Below, one piece after another: positions 1-11,522 of a stretch of 64,000 bases of DNA. Below the pieces are notes generated by a model. The model worked only from the letters and a program-made list of their open reading frames with translations. It had not been told where the DNA came from and did no database searches. This DNA comes from Mesostigma viride. Its lineage: Eukaryota > Streptophyta > Mesostigmatophyceae > Mesostigmatales > Mesostigmataceae. The stretch spans positions 4,987,367 to 5,051,366 of the forward strand of contig RPFO01000667.1 in NCBI GenBank assembly GCA_009746045.1, read 5' to 3'. The position numbers were made by a program, and so were the translations under genes. Within the stretch, counting starts at the first letter, position 1. Each line of letters opens with the position of its first letter.

Positions 1-69
1 CGTTTTCAACCACCGACATAAGTTTTTCGCTTGTTGCCTCAGGCCTAGTAGGCAAATTTTTACGGAACG

Positions 70-195
70 CACGTTGACATGCATGGCCACCTCCGCACAA
101 GGTGCGCGCATTGTGCACCACAGTTTCGCTGTCCCGCGGGTGTACCGACGGTACCCGCGCAATTTTTTTGTGCGAAAAAATTCCGATGTGTCCCG
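70..195. repeat. Dispersed repeat R1, copy 1
   Basis: This stretch resembles 32278-32390 and 32445-32575: each has a 'catggcca-(c/g)-ct-c-cg' start, a 'gtgcacca' core, a 'cgggt-ac-g-g' block and an A/T-rich end with 'tgcgaaaaaa' or 'gcgccaaaa'. No coding capacity is evident. It is an old dispersed repeat of unknown class. Confidence 0.45.
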
Positions 196-203
196 TGCGC
201 CGC

Positions 204-655
204 ATCTTGCAGTGACGGTGCCATCGAGTCGTTTCTCCAGCTCCTGCGTCAGCGTCCAGGTCTCGGCCCTGTAGGTCAGGATCGTCAGAATGAGGACCTT
301 GAAGAGGTCACACTGGACGATCCGGGGTATGTAGGGTGGGGTTGCTCCATGAGCGATGGTGATTGTGGGGCCGGCTGCCCATAGTAATGCCATGCCGATC
401 CGGGTCGTCATGTCGTCCTCGCCGTCGGGAACCCATTGACTGCCGAGTAGCTTGAAGTGGCCTGAAGCAGTGAAGCTTACTGTGGTGTCGTCTTACCGTG
501 GTACGTGTCGTCTAAGAGGCGGAGGTCAGGCGGGGGGGCGGCCAGGCCAAGGGCCATGGCCTCCGTTTTGGGGCTAATGTCTATAGACCAACAGCATGGG
601 CCTCGATCGCCAGGCAGTCCAGCCAGAGTTGGGCAGACTCCCAAACATACCTGCA
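204..655 (-). pseudogene. Degenerate non-LTR retrotransposon (LINE) RT fragment
   Basis: Read on the minus strand, 204-330 encodes a match to the C-terminal part of the LINE at 45740-46959 (FKVLILTILTYRAETWTLTQ). About 470-650 matches the stretch after its catalytic motif (ISPKTEAMALGLAAPPPDLRLLDD). Frameshifts and stops separate the blocks, so this is a dead, 5'-truncated copy. It is clearly more diverged from the 45.7-kb copy than the fragment at 37670-38424 is. Confidence 0.75.
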
Positions 656-1358
656 TGTGCATGTATGTGATAAAAATCCAATGATGATTTGGGACCATAT
701 TGTGTAAACGTGATTTTTAAAAAGAATTCCAGTGACCTGGGGGGGGTACTTATTAAACCCCCATCATACGCCGGTAACGCGCTAAAATTAGAAAAAGACG
801 CTATTTTAGTCACATTTTCCCTAGGACAATTGGCACACATATTGGGACCAAATTTTATACTCCCATATAGTTTCCCCACTTTTGAGAAATTCGACCTATT
901 AATTAATTGGGACCAAGGAATAAGCATGTTTACTCACGGTGATAGATTTCGCGCAAAACAGGTACTTTTCTAATTAAAAAGAAAATCAAATCATAAACAC
1001 AATATATCATGATCCACCATATATTTCCAAATATTACAGGTGGGGGGGCATGCAGCCCCAAATTGTCAGGCTATTCTGACAAGTGTGCAGCTCTACTTGA
1101 TGGATTTCCTAGGTAGCAACCTGGGACAAAGGCACAAAGCCAAGGTATAGGTTTTTAAAGTGTATTTTACCACACTAACACCACTGTATCCATCTAAACC
1201 ACGCGAAAACTGGCCAATCCACATACTACCATCGTCAGTGCACACATGGTACCTTCACACTATTAATGAATTAATTAATAGACCCGTGACTGCGTCACGT
1301 GAGCTCCACACTATGCTCAAGGTTATATGCCATTTCAAGAAAACCTGCCGGCTCTACA
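656..1358. other. Non-coding stretch with an old repeat and a LINE tail
   Basis: No gene is visible. About 690-960 is distantly similar to about 2815-3080 (a shared 'gggtact', 'ccggtaacgcgctaaa' versus 'ccggctatgtgctaaa' and 'agaaaaa-acgct'). At 1264-1310 there is a minus-strand LINE 3' end: an ATTA-rich tail followed by the hairpin block cgtgactgcgtcacgtg. Confidence 0.4.
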
Positions 1359-1372
1359 ACCATTTCAAGATA

Positions 1373-1437
1373 ATAATAATAATAACAATAATAATAACAA
1401 TAATAATAATAATCAGCATGTGACTGCGTTACGTGGG
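1373..1437 (-). mobile_element. Ultra-short LINE insertion (tail plus 3' hairpin only)
   Basis: A minus-strand (AAT)n tail and the hairpin block 'gtgactgcgttacgtgg' are bounded by a perfect 14-bp direct repeat, ACCATTTCAAGATA, at 1359-1372 and 1438-1451. That is the expected TSD of a target-primed insertion. The insert is about 65 bp, so only the extreme 3' end of the element was copied. Confidence 0.75.
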
Positions 1438-1451
1438 ACCATTTCAAGATA

Positions 1452-4016
1452 TGACCACCCATGAATCCGCTACAAGGAGCTTTTATTAGCTAGCGTTTGG
1501 CCACATTAGCATCTCCTTCCTCATCGACGACCTCTGCAAACTGACCAAAGCACATACATGTATGATTAACTATTGCACACTGACGACAGTGCCTGCTCTT
1601 AAGGTTGGGGGTCATTGTTACAAGAACTACTTGTGAGTTGATGGGTTTCCTATATGACCACCTGACAACTGCATGACAAGGCGCTATGTACCATTCAGTA
1701 AGCAAGTGAACACAATGACACCTCAAATGCCATCCAACGTGCACCAAAACCATGCTGAATATCTTTACAAACTACAAAGGGGTGGCCACATACCTTATGC
1801 GCCTTCACCGTCCCTCGAGCATGGCCAGCCTTGTAAATTTGTGCATAGCAACAATGGTGGGAGCACTAGAGTGCCTACAGTAATGCAGCATTTCCTCTGT
1901 TTCTCCCTGCGGGTTAGAGTGTTAGCTGGTTCCTACCAAGCAATTCAACACAGCAACACCTCCTTAACTGCCACACCCGACATGGGCGACAAACAAGGGC
2001 AAGGAACCAAGTATGCAGGGTCATGGTATATAAAATAGCTTGCATGCAGTCAATCATGTCATTGAACCATGGTTGGCTCAGCATATTGTAATCTTGTAAC
2101 ATGAGCATTAAACGAGGGAAAGCTGAAAAAAAACAATGATGGCAGCTGTCTACATGCAGTCACACAAATGCAATATCTCCAACATGACCATGAATAAAAC
2201 ACATCCTTCCCTGGGCAGCACGACAAAATGGAAAGAAACCTGTCTGGGCTGTAATTTTTCCAGGCGCTCCATGAAAACCCTTTCGCCTTCCCGAGAGGGA
2301 ATAGGCTGCGATTTAAGTGTCCCTGACCACGACATCCATGAAAACAACCTAAAGCTGCCAGGCATTTGACAACATGACGGCAAGAAACGGCGAGCTAGCT
2401 GGCGGATACTGCCCAAAAAGTACACAAAATACTTCAAACGGTGCGGTCTGACATATATTCAATAACTGATAGCAGATAGCGTTCGCCACAGATCTATACC
2501 TTGCCCTCGTGAATCCATCGCCCAGGCGCGCTGAACAACAGCGGCCATTCTTCCATGGACAGGTTAGTCACGCCCTGCGCTGGCCTGAATAGTTACTCAA
2601 CAAGAATGGCCGAAACTTGACAAAAGATCACGTTCAGTTGAGGATTCGATGCTACCGATAGCGATGCCTCCTTCACATGGTCAGAACTCCCCAGCTACAT
2701 ACTTTCCGCCATAGCCTGAACATCATATAAACTCAATTGGAGGGTCCCATGGAAATGTATCAAAACTGAAGCCCCCTAATAACTACAGAAATGCAACTGA
2801 CAACCACTGTTCAAAAGATGTTTGGGGACCATAAACATGGTGTTTGGGCATGCATACCACCACTTGTTGGGGGTACTACCCCCAGCCATACACCGGCTAT
2901 GTGCTAAAAATAGAAAAAAACGCTGTCCGGGGCACATCTTGCCCAGAACAGTGGGAGAACCAGTTGCATGAAAAAAGCACAACCCATGTAAAAATGTCAT
3001 GGGACATGGTTTCTACCTAATTGGATCAACAAAACCAGCACATCCCTATGAGTTATTAATTTTTGGGCCAAAAATACGCTTTTTTAGGCGGGGCGTCCCC
3101 ATACACACTCATAACACATCAGTTAGGCCTGAAAAGCACAAGTCAAATTCTGTCATGACCATAGAAGGCACTGTCAAAGTTTGGTGGCATTCTGAGCTCA
3201 GCTGTAGCAGTTATTAATTTTGGCAGTTGGCCACCTGTGCAGACGCTAAGGAAGGCATTAGTGAGTATTAAGCACACTAACACTTCCTATATGCCATCCA
3301 AAAGGCTCCTGACCATGCCCAATTCGACCACAATGTGCAAGGAGGTGGCTGGGCACGTCATGTGCCCTTGCCTTACCTCGACACAGGTAACCTGTTGCGT
3401 GTGTGCACAACAATGAGGCAGGTATAGCTCTACATGCCTAGCCAACACTTCTAAAGCATATTCCAGGTTTATGGTGTGGGCATCATCCCCAAACCAAGCT
3501 CAAACACACCCTAGAAAGCCATATCCACTAATCGCCCAACAAGGGTAACAACAGACAGTCCACAGAGAAAGCAGAATTATCATACATGCTGCTTGCGAAG
3601 GCTTCTTACCATGGTTACCTTGCCTTGCTAGCATATGAATTAGGGCTCTCCCATTTTAGTGGGAGAAAGGCCAACAAGACAACGATAACCCCTACCTACG
3701 TGCAGTTCCACCCATGCAGTATGCCCCTCAGAAAAACCACTGCCACCTTTCTTTCCAGCGCAATTGTTTGTCTAATGTGCATCAATAAAATATGCATCAA
3801 CTTTTCCAGGCTGTAAAACACGAGGACAACACTTGGCATTTTGGCCTGTGGGATTTTTACTACTACATTGAAAGGGCTGTGGTTGACAACATCACAGGAG
3901 GGGCCGTCGACAACTAGGCGCTGACTATTTCTTCTAAGTCGGTACTGTTTAAGTGGCATACACCCCTGTTTTATGAATCAGACCTGAGCCCCAGCATTAC
4001 CATACCCCTGTTCAGA
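1452..4016. other. About 2.5 kb with no supported gene
   Basis: Only short open frames without consistent splice signals are present. Part of 2815-3080 is an old copy of the repeat at about 690-960. No RNA gene or recent mobile-element boundary was recognised. Confidence 0.5.
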
Positions 4017-4436
4017 ATGACTAGCCGCGCTGCTGATCGCGCTGCGGAACGCCTAGCCAACACACGTTTTCTTTCTCAAGCAGTGAAGAACGTCACGAAG
4101 ATCAACGGCAAAGATATTGACAAGTGGATCACATTCAAGCTACAGTTTACCACGCTGTGCCGTTCCCAGGGCATCGCTGATATCCTACTCGGGACAGCGG
4201 AAGACAACCCAGAAAACCGGAACTTGGACGAGGTGCTCCTTGCACCCCTCCTCTTGTGCCTGGAAGACTGGGCAGTTTCCCTGGCCGACTCATGCCCGGA
4301 TCAGCGGGCATCGACAGTGTTTGCACGGCTGCGTGACACAGGCCGGGCCCACTTCGAATGTTCCGAAAAGTGTGACACTTTTCGTCGTTTTTTTAACTTC
4401 GTAACAAACTACTCTTTCCCGCCGGGCCGCGTGTGA
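4017..4436 (+). pseudogene. Gag-like N-terminal fragment (LTR retrotransposon remnant)
   Basis: An ATG-started frame of 139 codons has the character of the N-terminal part of copia-type Gag proteins: KINGKDIDKWITFKLQFTT, then a short linker and SQGIADILLGTAEDNP, followed by a leucine-rich helix. The last 20 or so codons run into a tandemly repeated T-rich sequence (4370-4492), which suggests the original frame is broken near 4365. No protease, integrase, RT or LTR was found nearby. It could also be an orphan host frame. Confidence 0.45.
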
Positions 4437-4492
4437 CACTTTTTGTCGTTTTTTTAATTTCGTAACTAACTACTCTTTTCCGTCGGTCCGCG
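4370..4492. repeat. Two-copy tandem repeat, about 62 bp
   Basis: The block beginning gtgtgacactttt(c/t)gtcg and ending in gccg(g/t)gccgcgtg occurs twice head to tail with few substitutions. It overlaps the end of the gag-like frame and supplies its apparent stop. Confidence 0.8.
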
Positions 4493-4828
4493 TGCGCTTT
4501 TTTATTGCCTGCAGGTGGCACAAAATTTTCGACCGGAGTGTTTCGGCATAACAAGTTTCTCGATACCCTGATGGATTGGTACATTCCTAGTCGACTAGAG
4601 GACCATGTTGAGAAGAGTTAATCGACGAAGCTAGTAGTACTTTCAACCATCAAATGGTGGGTATACCCACCCCCATAATTTTATTGAATCGATTAATAAT
4701 GCAAATTTACACATTTGACCAACGCAAAATGTTGCATGGAATTAATCATCGATTATATTTGTCAAATGGGACCGGCATTCACTTTTCCTGGAGAAACGAC
4801 CCCCATCCATCGATCTCAATGTCACGAA

Positions 4829-6860
4829 TTGAATGTGCTACAGAGGCACGAGCCACGAGCCACGAGCGGACATGGCTGACGGCGGAGCTCAGAACTTTTG
4901 CGTCTGAGCCCCAAATTCAGTCAGGCTACTTGCATCAGATGCGTCTTTTCAAGACGCATCTGCTAGTATAATCGGTTACGGCTGTAACGCAGTATTTTGC
5001 AAATGCCACCAAAACGCAGCCTTGACAAACATTTTGAGCTGTCGTCGGCATTCCCGTCGACAGCAGCACGTGCGACATCAACTCCTGCGGACGCCAACCT
5101 TTTTGCGCTGATCGAAGCTCTCCCCCCCGGTCTGCCTCCCTCGACGCAGTGCTCTACGCCAAATTCGTCGCCCATTCCCAAGAAAACCCGAACTTCCCAT
5201 ACCAAATGGGACGTCCGCCGCTTCGGCGCCGGCCAGCGGGATTTTTGCATCTTGGAAATCTTTACGCTCACGAAGGAACAATGTGACGATGTTATCAAGT
5301 TCCTGGCCCGCCATGACGAACTTTTCCTGCCTACCCCTGGCGACAAGGTCACCAAGCCCGCCTGGGAATGGCTGCTTCAAGAACCGGAGGCGTACTTGAA
5401 GGCAGTCATCATGTGCAGCTACCTGCGCTGCGACGCCCACGACATCACCCAGATTGGCTACGCTGGCCTCAGGAGCCTCCTGCATGAGCGCAGACGGGCA
5501 GCCACAGCAGCTGCAGCATCCCCGCAGAGCAGCACCTCCCCCAGCACGGACTCCATCCGAGCTGCAGTGGCGGAGCAGCTGGCGCCGATGGCTGAGCAGC
5601 TCGCCGCCCTGAACGCGCCTGACGGCCCACTCAACACTCTCTCGGCCAAGGTCAACAACATTGAAGCCAGAGTCGCCCTTAAGCTCCAGCCTCAGTTTAC
5701 TGCTACGCAAGAGCACATTGCCACCAAAGTTTCCGAGGCCACAGCCACTGTGACCACCCGCCTTAACCAGGTGGAAGGCCGAGTCGGCCAAGGCACCGTG
5801 AAACTTGAGGCAGTTGCCGCCAAGGTAGACGCCCTGGCCACGCAGGTCCCCGAGATCGCCGAGCGAACGGCCACCATCGCCGCCCAACCTGCTGGTAGGG
5901 CTAGTGATGACCCCTCGACTCGCGCCTCCTGGGCGGACCTGCTCAAGAGCCAGGCATCCTCTACCACGACCGCCATCACCACCAAGCTCCAGGAGCTGGA
6001 AGACACGCGCCGCGAGGCCGCTGACCGCGACCGTCGCCGCTGCCGGGTCATCCTCAGGCGCTTCGACATGCTGCCGGAGGAGACCCCAGACTCTCTTCTC
6101 GACGAGCTGAAGAAACAGCTCTTGGCGCGCATGCAGCTGCCAGGTGCGATACTGCAGGGCGCCTACCGCCTGCCCCATCCACGGGCCAAGGCTGGGCCCC
6201 TCCAGTGGTCCTCACCTTCAGCGACATCACAGCCCGAGTTCGGTTCCTCTCTCGCCGCAAGAAGCTGGTGGACACCTCCTGGTCGCTTGACGACGACCTG
6301 ACGCCAGCCCAGCAGCAGCAACGCCGCGATCAGTGGCCCGACTACATCCGCCACAAGACCAACCCCGAGAAGCCCCAAGTGTACTGGCGGGGCGGGGACC
6401 TCTACGTCAACAAGAAACTGTGGAAGCCCCCCCGGGCTTCCCCGGGATAGAGCACTCCAGCTAGTTGTCTAGATGGGGGCAATCGATGATGGGATAGCTT
6501 AGGCATTACAGCACTTGAAACGATATTAGCGCACAGCGTTATAGTACCTTCAATTAGCTCTGGCACCTTGTGGCCATCAGCTTGCGCCTTAATTAGCCGA
6601 CGTCTTGAGCCCACCTCACATTTGTAGCATAAGCTATGCGTCAGCCTACCTATGGTATTGCACTGGTTGTATTGCACCCACAGTGTTGCGCCCCGGCACC
6701 ATGCCGTGGAGAGAGCGCTCTGTGGCCTGCCCACCTGCGGCAGTGAGAGAAGCTAGGGCGCCCTCCCTCCTTCTCACTGTGTATATAGGGTTGAAGGTTC
6801 CTTTACTCTGTATTGGCACCCACGTGACGCAGTCACGTGCTTATTATTATTATTATTATT
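4829..6860 (+). mobile_element. ORF1-only non-LTR element ('half-LINE') with TSD
   Basis: The element is bounded by an 11-bp direct repeat, AATGTCACGAA, at 4818-4828 and 6861-6871. It holds a 174-bp leader, one gag-like ORF1 (5003-6450), a 410-bp 3' UTR, the hairpin CACGTGACGCAGTCACGTG (about 6820-6838) and a (TTA)n tail. No endonuclease or reverse transcriptase frame is present. The structure matches half-LINE elements such as mammalian HAL1, which depend on a partner's RT. The same hairpin ends the RT-bearing LINE copies at 46.9, 44.7 and 59.1 kb, so that family is the candidate partner. Confidence 0.8.
5003..6450 (+). CDS. LINE ORF1 protein (RNA-binding), one frameshift
   Basis: The start ATG at 5003 gives MPPKRSL. 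A Ser/Pro-rich N-terminus is followed by a helical segment (WDVRRFGAGQRDFCILEIF), an Ala-rich coiled coil (roughly residues 190-310), an RRM-like region (RRRCRVILRRF ... LLDELKKQLLARMQLPGA) and a basic C-terminal domain ending PQVYWRGGDLYVNKKLW. Coiled coil, RRM and C-terminal domain in this order is the layout of LINE ORF1 proteins, which coat element RNA. The frame shifts by one base within GGGCCCC at about 6190-6197. The downstream frame (VVLTFSDITARVRFLSRRKK) plainly continues the protein to the stop at 6450. The copy is therefore mutated, or the sequence has a homopolymer error. Confidence 0.75.
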
Positions 6861-6871
6861 AATGTCACGAA

Positions 6872-7849
6872 ACTTGTACGCTCCCTTGTACAAGTCCCCC
6901 CCGAAATTTGGAGGCTCGTTGGAAAATTGTTTGGGGGCCCATACGGCCCCACCTATTTCCGCCGCATTCAAGAACTCATGCTGGGCCTCAGCCCGGAGGC
7001 GCACAGTCGAGACATAGGGCGAAATTTCCGTGCCCTCCTTCTGGAGGCATTGCACCACCCTGGCCTTACCCGGAACACGGGGGGCAGGCGCCAAATCTGA
7101 ATCTGGGGGCATCAGGTCGATCATCCCGTTTCCGAACGCAATGACACCTGAACCCCAACCTCCAAACGGTCCCCGCAGGGAGCGTGGGAAGTCGTGGGGG
7201 GGGAGTCGATTTCAACATACATGTTGGCCGCATGCTCCTTTTTATCGACATGCACATATGTATGCTGCGAACCAAAAACATCGGCGCGCTCCATCGTAAA
7301 AGTGAGTTTGATGGCTAAGTTGCGAGTGAGAAAATTATTTCAGCAAAGCCCGGTCCGGACTGTCGTATGGGTGGCGCTGCGGAGCGTCCCCTCTATTCCT
7401 TGTGGTTGTAGGGGACAACCTTCCAATCACAATTCGTAACTAGTCCGGTTACAAGCAAGGTACTTTGGCACTTCCGGAGCGAATTTGTGTTTTAAGACAT
7501 CTACCAAAGAGGCCTTAGTACAGTAACATTGTTGTGACATTCGAAATTAGTACGAACCAATTTGCAGACGGAAAGTCCTACACAGCAACTACATATTTGA
7601 GTGACGACATGATTTTTAGGTCAAACCAAATTATAAATTTGTAATTCGAATAATTATTGTACAAGTTAAATAAAATACTCGCCATTTCGACACGGAAATA
7701 TACTAAAATTTGTCACTACCGAGGCTAACAATGTTCCCAGCCACTTGTCATCTATGTAACATATGAAAAAACAGTTCTCCAAAATATATAAACACGAATA
7801 AACACTGTCCCAACCGTAGGCGAATAAAGCCCAGGCTTAAAGATCCGTA
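6872..7849. other. Non-coding stretch with one weak ORF
   Basis: 6872-7100 can be read as KLVRSLVQVPPEIWRLVGK and onward to a stop, but no family is recognised and there is no plausible start. 7400-7850 is A/T-rich and empty apart from the palindrome at 7369-7391. Confidence 0.35.
7369..7391. repeat. CTGCRG palindrome, copy at 7.4 kb
   Basis: gggtggcgctgcggagcgtcccc is an imperfect palindrome and the leftmost member of the family that recurs to 26.3 kb. The near-identical 24-mer at 7850-7873 lies just past the stop codon of the transposase-like gene. Confidence 0.7.
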
Positions 7850-7873
7850 GGGGTGGCGCTGCGGAGCGTCCCC
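7850..7873. repeat. CTGCRG palindrome at the 3' end of the transposase gene
   Basis: ggggtggcgctgcggagcgtcccc lies 6 bp outside the stop codon of the minus-strand gene (stop at 7880-7882). It differs from the 7369 copy by one flanking G. The pair may mark a duplicated 480-bp segment end. Confidence 0.7.
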
Positions 7874-7879
7874 GAAAGT

Positions 7880-10800
7880 TTAAGCCGGTGGCAGCCCCTC
7901 CGGGGCTTGCTGGTTGCGTACAAGAGCGGTTAGCCACGCGTCAAGCTCCTTGCTCATATCAACGTAGGCTTGCCTTTGGTTGCCAAGGACCATGCACTGG
8001 AGCGGAAGAGCAGCGGAGATGCACAGATAGCAATCGACCAGGTCGGCTGGGCGGGACTCCGGCCAATCAGCCAAATCCAGAGTAAAATGCAGGGGGTCAT
8101 GCATATCTCGCTTCCACAGCCGAACCGCCAGAACGGCGTGGCCGGGCAAGAAAATCTCCTTCTGCCGTCCGTTTTGTCCCTCAACCCACCTAACCTCCTC
8201 CTTCTCCAGCACTGAGGCCTCCCTCACCACCTGCATCACCCAAAAAGGGTGGGCGGAATTGTGGTTCACGTCCTCTCTGTCTGACGGAACTGCGATGTAA
8301 TCATACATGCGCATCTGCCTGCCAATGGCATCCCTTTGATCCTTCAGCAGTTCCGCCCGCGTCAGCTGGCGAACCGGAGGTATGGGCTGCGTTGGCGGCA
8401 TCAGGCGGAAAGTTTTCATCGTTTGGCCCTCATCGTTAAATTCCTCGATATGTGTCCACTCGGTCCGGCACTCCTCCCACCTGTTAGCTAGGCAGGCTGG
8501 GCAGTAGCACGAAAAACGCCTCATCATCAGGAGCCCCGGGTCAGACTTGTCCAGGCGCCACCAGTGCGCTTGCTTGATGGCCTCGACACGCGTCGGTATC
8601 ATACGGGCGCCGGAGTCGAGGTCCTGCAATGAGGGAGAATGTCAGAAACGGAAAGTTGGTATGTGTCAATAGATCAAGTACACATGAAGGGTCACTCTGC
8701 AGAGATACCCCTTTGAAAGTGCTTTGCATGCATTTTTCACTATATAAGACGCTAATTCATACCAGTTCTTTTAGCATTATCAAATAATAAAATGCAAATG
8801 GGCAAAAGGTCACTCTGCAGAGATACCTCAATCAAGTTCAAGAAAAATTGAGTTTCGCACCTCAGGAAAATGAAAGAAATGACGGTGGACGCCCTCTGCC
8901 CGAGCGCGGGCCGACTCCCTGCTCGTGGTTTTGCCTCCTTCCCAGCTGTCCCGCATGTACTTGACGATCTGGCGCCCTGTAACGATGCCCTGGTTCTCAG
9001 GAATGCATTGCATGTTCCTCACAATGCACTTGAACTTCGCTCCCTGACCATCCACCTCCCCCTTCCCGTGCTGCTCACCCAAGTAGTGGTACTCGAAGGA
9101 TTCCAAGTCGGGATCCTGCATGAGGAGGCGGAAGACGGCGTTAACCACGTACTTGGACTTGAACTGGGATGAGCAGTTGTCAGAGCACATGAACATCCTC
9201 TTCACCCCCACACCAAGTCCGCGCAGGGTTTCCATGATTGTCCTCAGCGCGTAGACGAGCGCCCGCTCTCCCCGCTTCATCTTGGCTTCCCCGAGAAAAA
9301 AGAACGTTCGCTTTGCCATCGCACCATTGTGCAAATATCGCACGATCATGGGCATGAGGACAAAGCTCGTCTTGTGAAAGTACTGCGACTGCAGTTGGAC
9401 GTAGTTGTTGTTCTCGTAATTCTCGGCCCAATCTCCATGCACGAGCACATCCCCCTCAGTCATGTTCCTCTCCCGGTCCTTGATCGTTGCCGACTGCCAC
9501 CATGACGTAAAGCAGTGGTTGGTAAAGTCCTCCCAACTCTCGATAATCGCCAGCCTCAGCTGCGCGGGCGTTGACCTCATCGTTTCCTGTACGGGCCGCT
9601 TGACCTTCTCCGGGACCCGCCGATCGGTCGCGTCCTGTTTTAACCAAGGGATGAAGTAAATTTGCAAGTAACATATTCATAAAGTATCAGAAAAGCCTTT
9701 AAATTAACATCGCGCTGCAGAATGACGCTGCGAAATAATTGCGTCACAAAATCCAAACACGCTTACCTCCCCTGCCGGTCGGGAAACCACTACCTCCTTC
9801 TTCACGTATCTGAACCAATTTAGTAGTTCTGTTGAATTCTTGTCCCGGTCACACAACACCCAGTCTTTGATGCCACACCGGGACTCGGGACACGAGTTCT
9901 CCATACATGCCCTCTTCAGAATGCGAAAGACAGACCCCTCCTCCATGGATGGGTCCCCTACCCTTGGCACCCCTTCCTCATCCTCCACGATCCTCTCATT
10001 TATTTCAAGATCGTCAAGGTCTTGCCCCTGCCATTCATCTTCCGTCACATTATTGTCCCCTTCCTCCTCTTCGTTTCTCGCCGAGTTTGCCCCACCCCCC
10101 AGCTCACTACCCCCATCCGCCTCCGCCACACGGCAATGGAAGTGCTTCACCCATTCGGTCGTGTGCAGGCTTTCGAACATCCCGCACGTGCCGTCAGGCA
10201 ATCTCGCCCTTAAACATCCCTCACACTCGTCGCCGCACTTGCAGTTCTTGCCGTGCTTCGCCTTGCAGTACCTAGTCCATGCCGCTACCTTCGACTGCAT
10301 GACCGTATGCGTCTCACAGGCGCACACGTTTCTCTCCTTCCACTTCCCCTTGACGGTTTTGGGGGCGTACTTGCAGAAAGTCGTATATCCGACATGGATG
10401 CCGACATCCTTCTCATACTGCGGACTTTTCTTGTCCCAGTACGTGTGCTCCGCTAAAAACTTGAGATATATGTCCTCCTTCGAGGTGAGGTAGAAGTAGG
10501 CCCCTTGGACACCAACCAAAATCGCACGATTGCCAACTCGTTCGTGCGTCTTTATGGTATCCCTCTCTTGGGGCGAAGCGCGCGAGTTCTCCTCATCAGT
10601 CCAAGCCTGCGCGATCGACTCGATTACAAATTGGGGCAACTTCCTCTTCTTTCGCGCCAGCGCACGCGTCAGGAACTCCATCTTCTGTTGCTTTCTGATC
10701 GCCCGAACTTTGAGAATGGTCTTCGCGGGGACACCCGTCATTCTCTCCAACTCTGCCGCCGAAAACTCCTTCTCGATGTCGTCCCCACAAAAAAGAGTTG

Positions 10801-11130
10801 ACACCAAAATGATCTTGACGTCTCTGTCATGGTCGGATTTCGACAGGTCGTCAAAAAGGGCGATCAGCCGAGCCACCCAAGACCTCGACAGTTGTGCAAG
10901 CCGCTGCTCATCAAAAAGCTTGGCCACCGGAATGTCAAAATGCTCCGCCTTGAGCTCGTCAGCCCTCTTATTGAAGCCATCAACAATCTCCTCAAAAGAG
11001 GCCCGCTTGGTAGATTCATTCCTCATGTGATGAACTACGTTGTACGCCTCATCAGCAAGATGAGTCCCCACAACAGACTTCTTCTCGGCGTACTGGCCAG
11101 GCCTTTTCGCTGGCTTCCTGAGGCGGGCGA
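7880..11130 (-). CDS. DDE-transposase-like protein, at least three exons
   Basis: Minus-strand exons are about 11130-9767, 9634-8861 and 8623-7880, joined by GT-AG introns of 132 and 237 bp, both phase 0. Exon 1 has a helical region and a Cys/His cluster (CACETHTV, CKCGDECEGC). Exon 2 has acidic motifs typical of a DDE/RNase-H fold nuclease: HGDWAENYENNNYVQ, then FMCSDNCSSQFKSKYV, then GEQHGKGEVDGQGAKFK. Exon 3 has FSCYCPACLANRWEECRT. I infer a transposase that cuts and rejoins DNA ends, but cannot assign a superfamily. No in-frame ATG precedes position 11071, and a frame change near 11100 suggests a missing upstream exon or a broken 5' end. The second intron carries two copies of the CTGCAG palindrome. 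No inverted termini were found. Confidence 0.65.
8689..8828. repeat. Two intronic CTGCAG palindromes
   Basis: gggtcactctgcagagataccc (8689-8710) and aggtcactctgcagagatacct (8808-8828) lie in the second intron of the transposase-like gene. They have the same orientation and the same derived right arm (gatacc instead of gtgacc), so they are duplicates of one another. Confidence 0.75.
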
Positions 11131-11333
11131 GGTGCTGCGGTTCTCATTCCCGAAATTTCGTTTCGAGCTGTTTTTCAGATCCGCTGCAAGGGGCGTCGGT
11201 GTCCCGATGCTCAAGTTGTGGGCATTGAGTCGATTAGCAAAGCCGCCACGCAAGGAGGAGGAGGTTGGCGAAAGAAACACCCGTTCCCGTGCTGCAGAAA
11301 CAAAAAGAAATTCACGGAAATTTACATATTAGC

Positions 11334-11522
11334 AGGGTCACTCCGCGAAATGACCCCACCTTCTTCGCAGATACAAAAGAATCTCAATTGCGAAGCAAAT
11401 ATAGAGAAAGTCAAACTTCATGAAATTTTTGGTAGCTCTGCAGCGCGACCCTTGCGAAGTTACACACAAGTTTTAAGGCCTTTTCGTATGGAACTGAGAA
11501 GAGGTCGCGCTGCAGCGCGACC
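11334..11522. repeat. Three CTGCAG palindromes upstream of the transposase gene
   Basis: Copies lie at 11334-11357 (agggtcactccgcgaaatgacccc has a variant core), 11431-11451, and 11503-11522. The last, ggtcgcgctgcagcgcgacc, is a perfect 20-bp palindrome. They lie 5' of the minus-strand gene. Confidence 0.7.

Noticed and set aside
5078-6178. 366-codon minus-strand frame opposite LINE ORF1
   Set aside because: Shadow of a G/C-rich coding strand; the plus strand matches the ORF1 layout and the element boundaries.
10022-10275. Pro-rich secreted-looking peptide
   Set aside because: Antisense to the acidic stretch of the transposase-like exon.
9840-11030. Plus-strand frames opposite the transposase-like gene
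   Set aside because: Ser/Pro/Leu-rich shadow frames without splice context; the minus strand has consistent exons.
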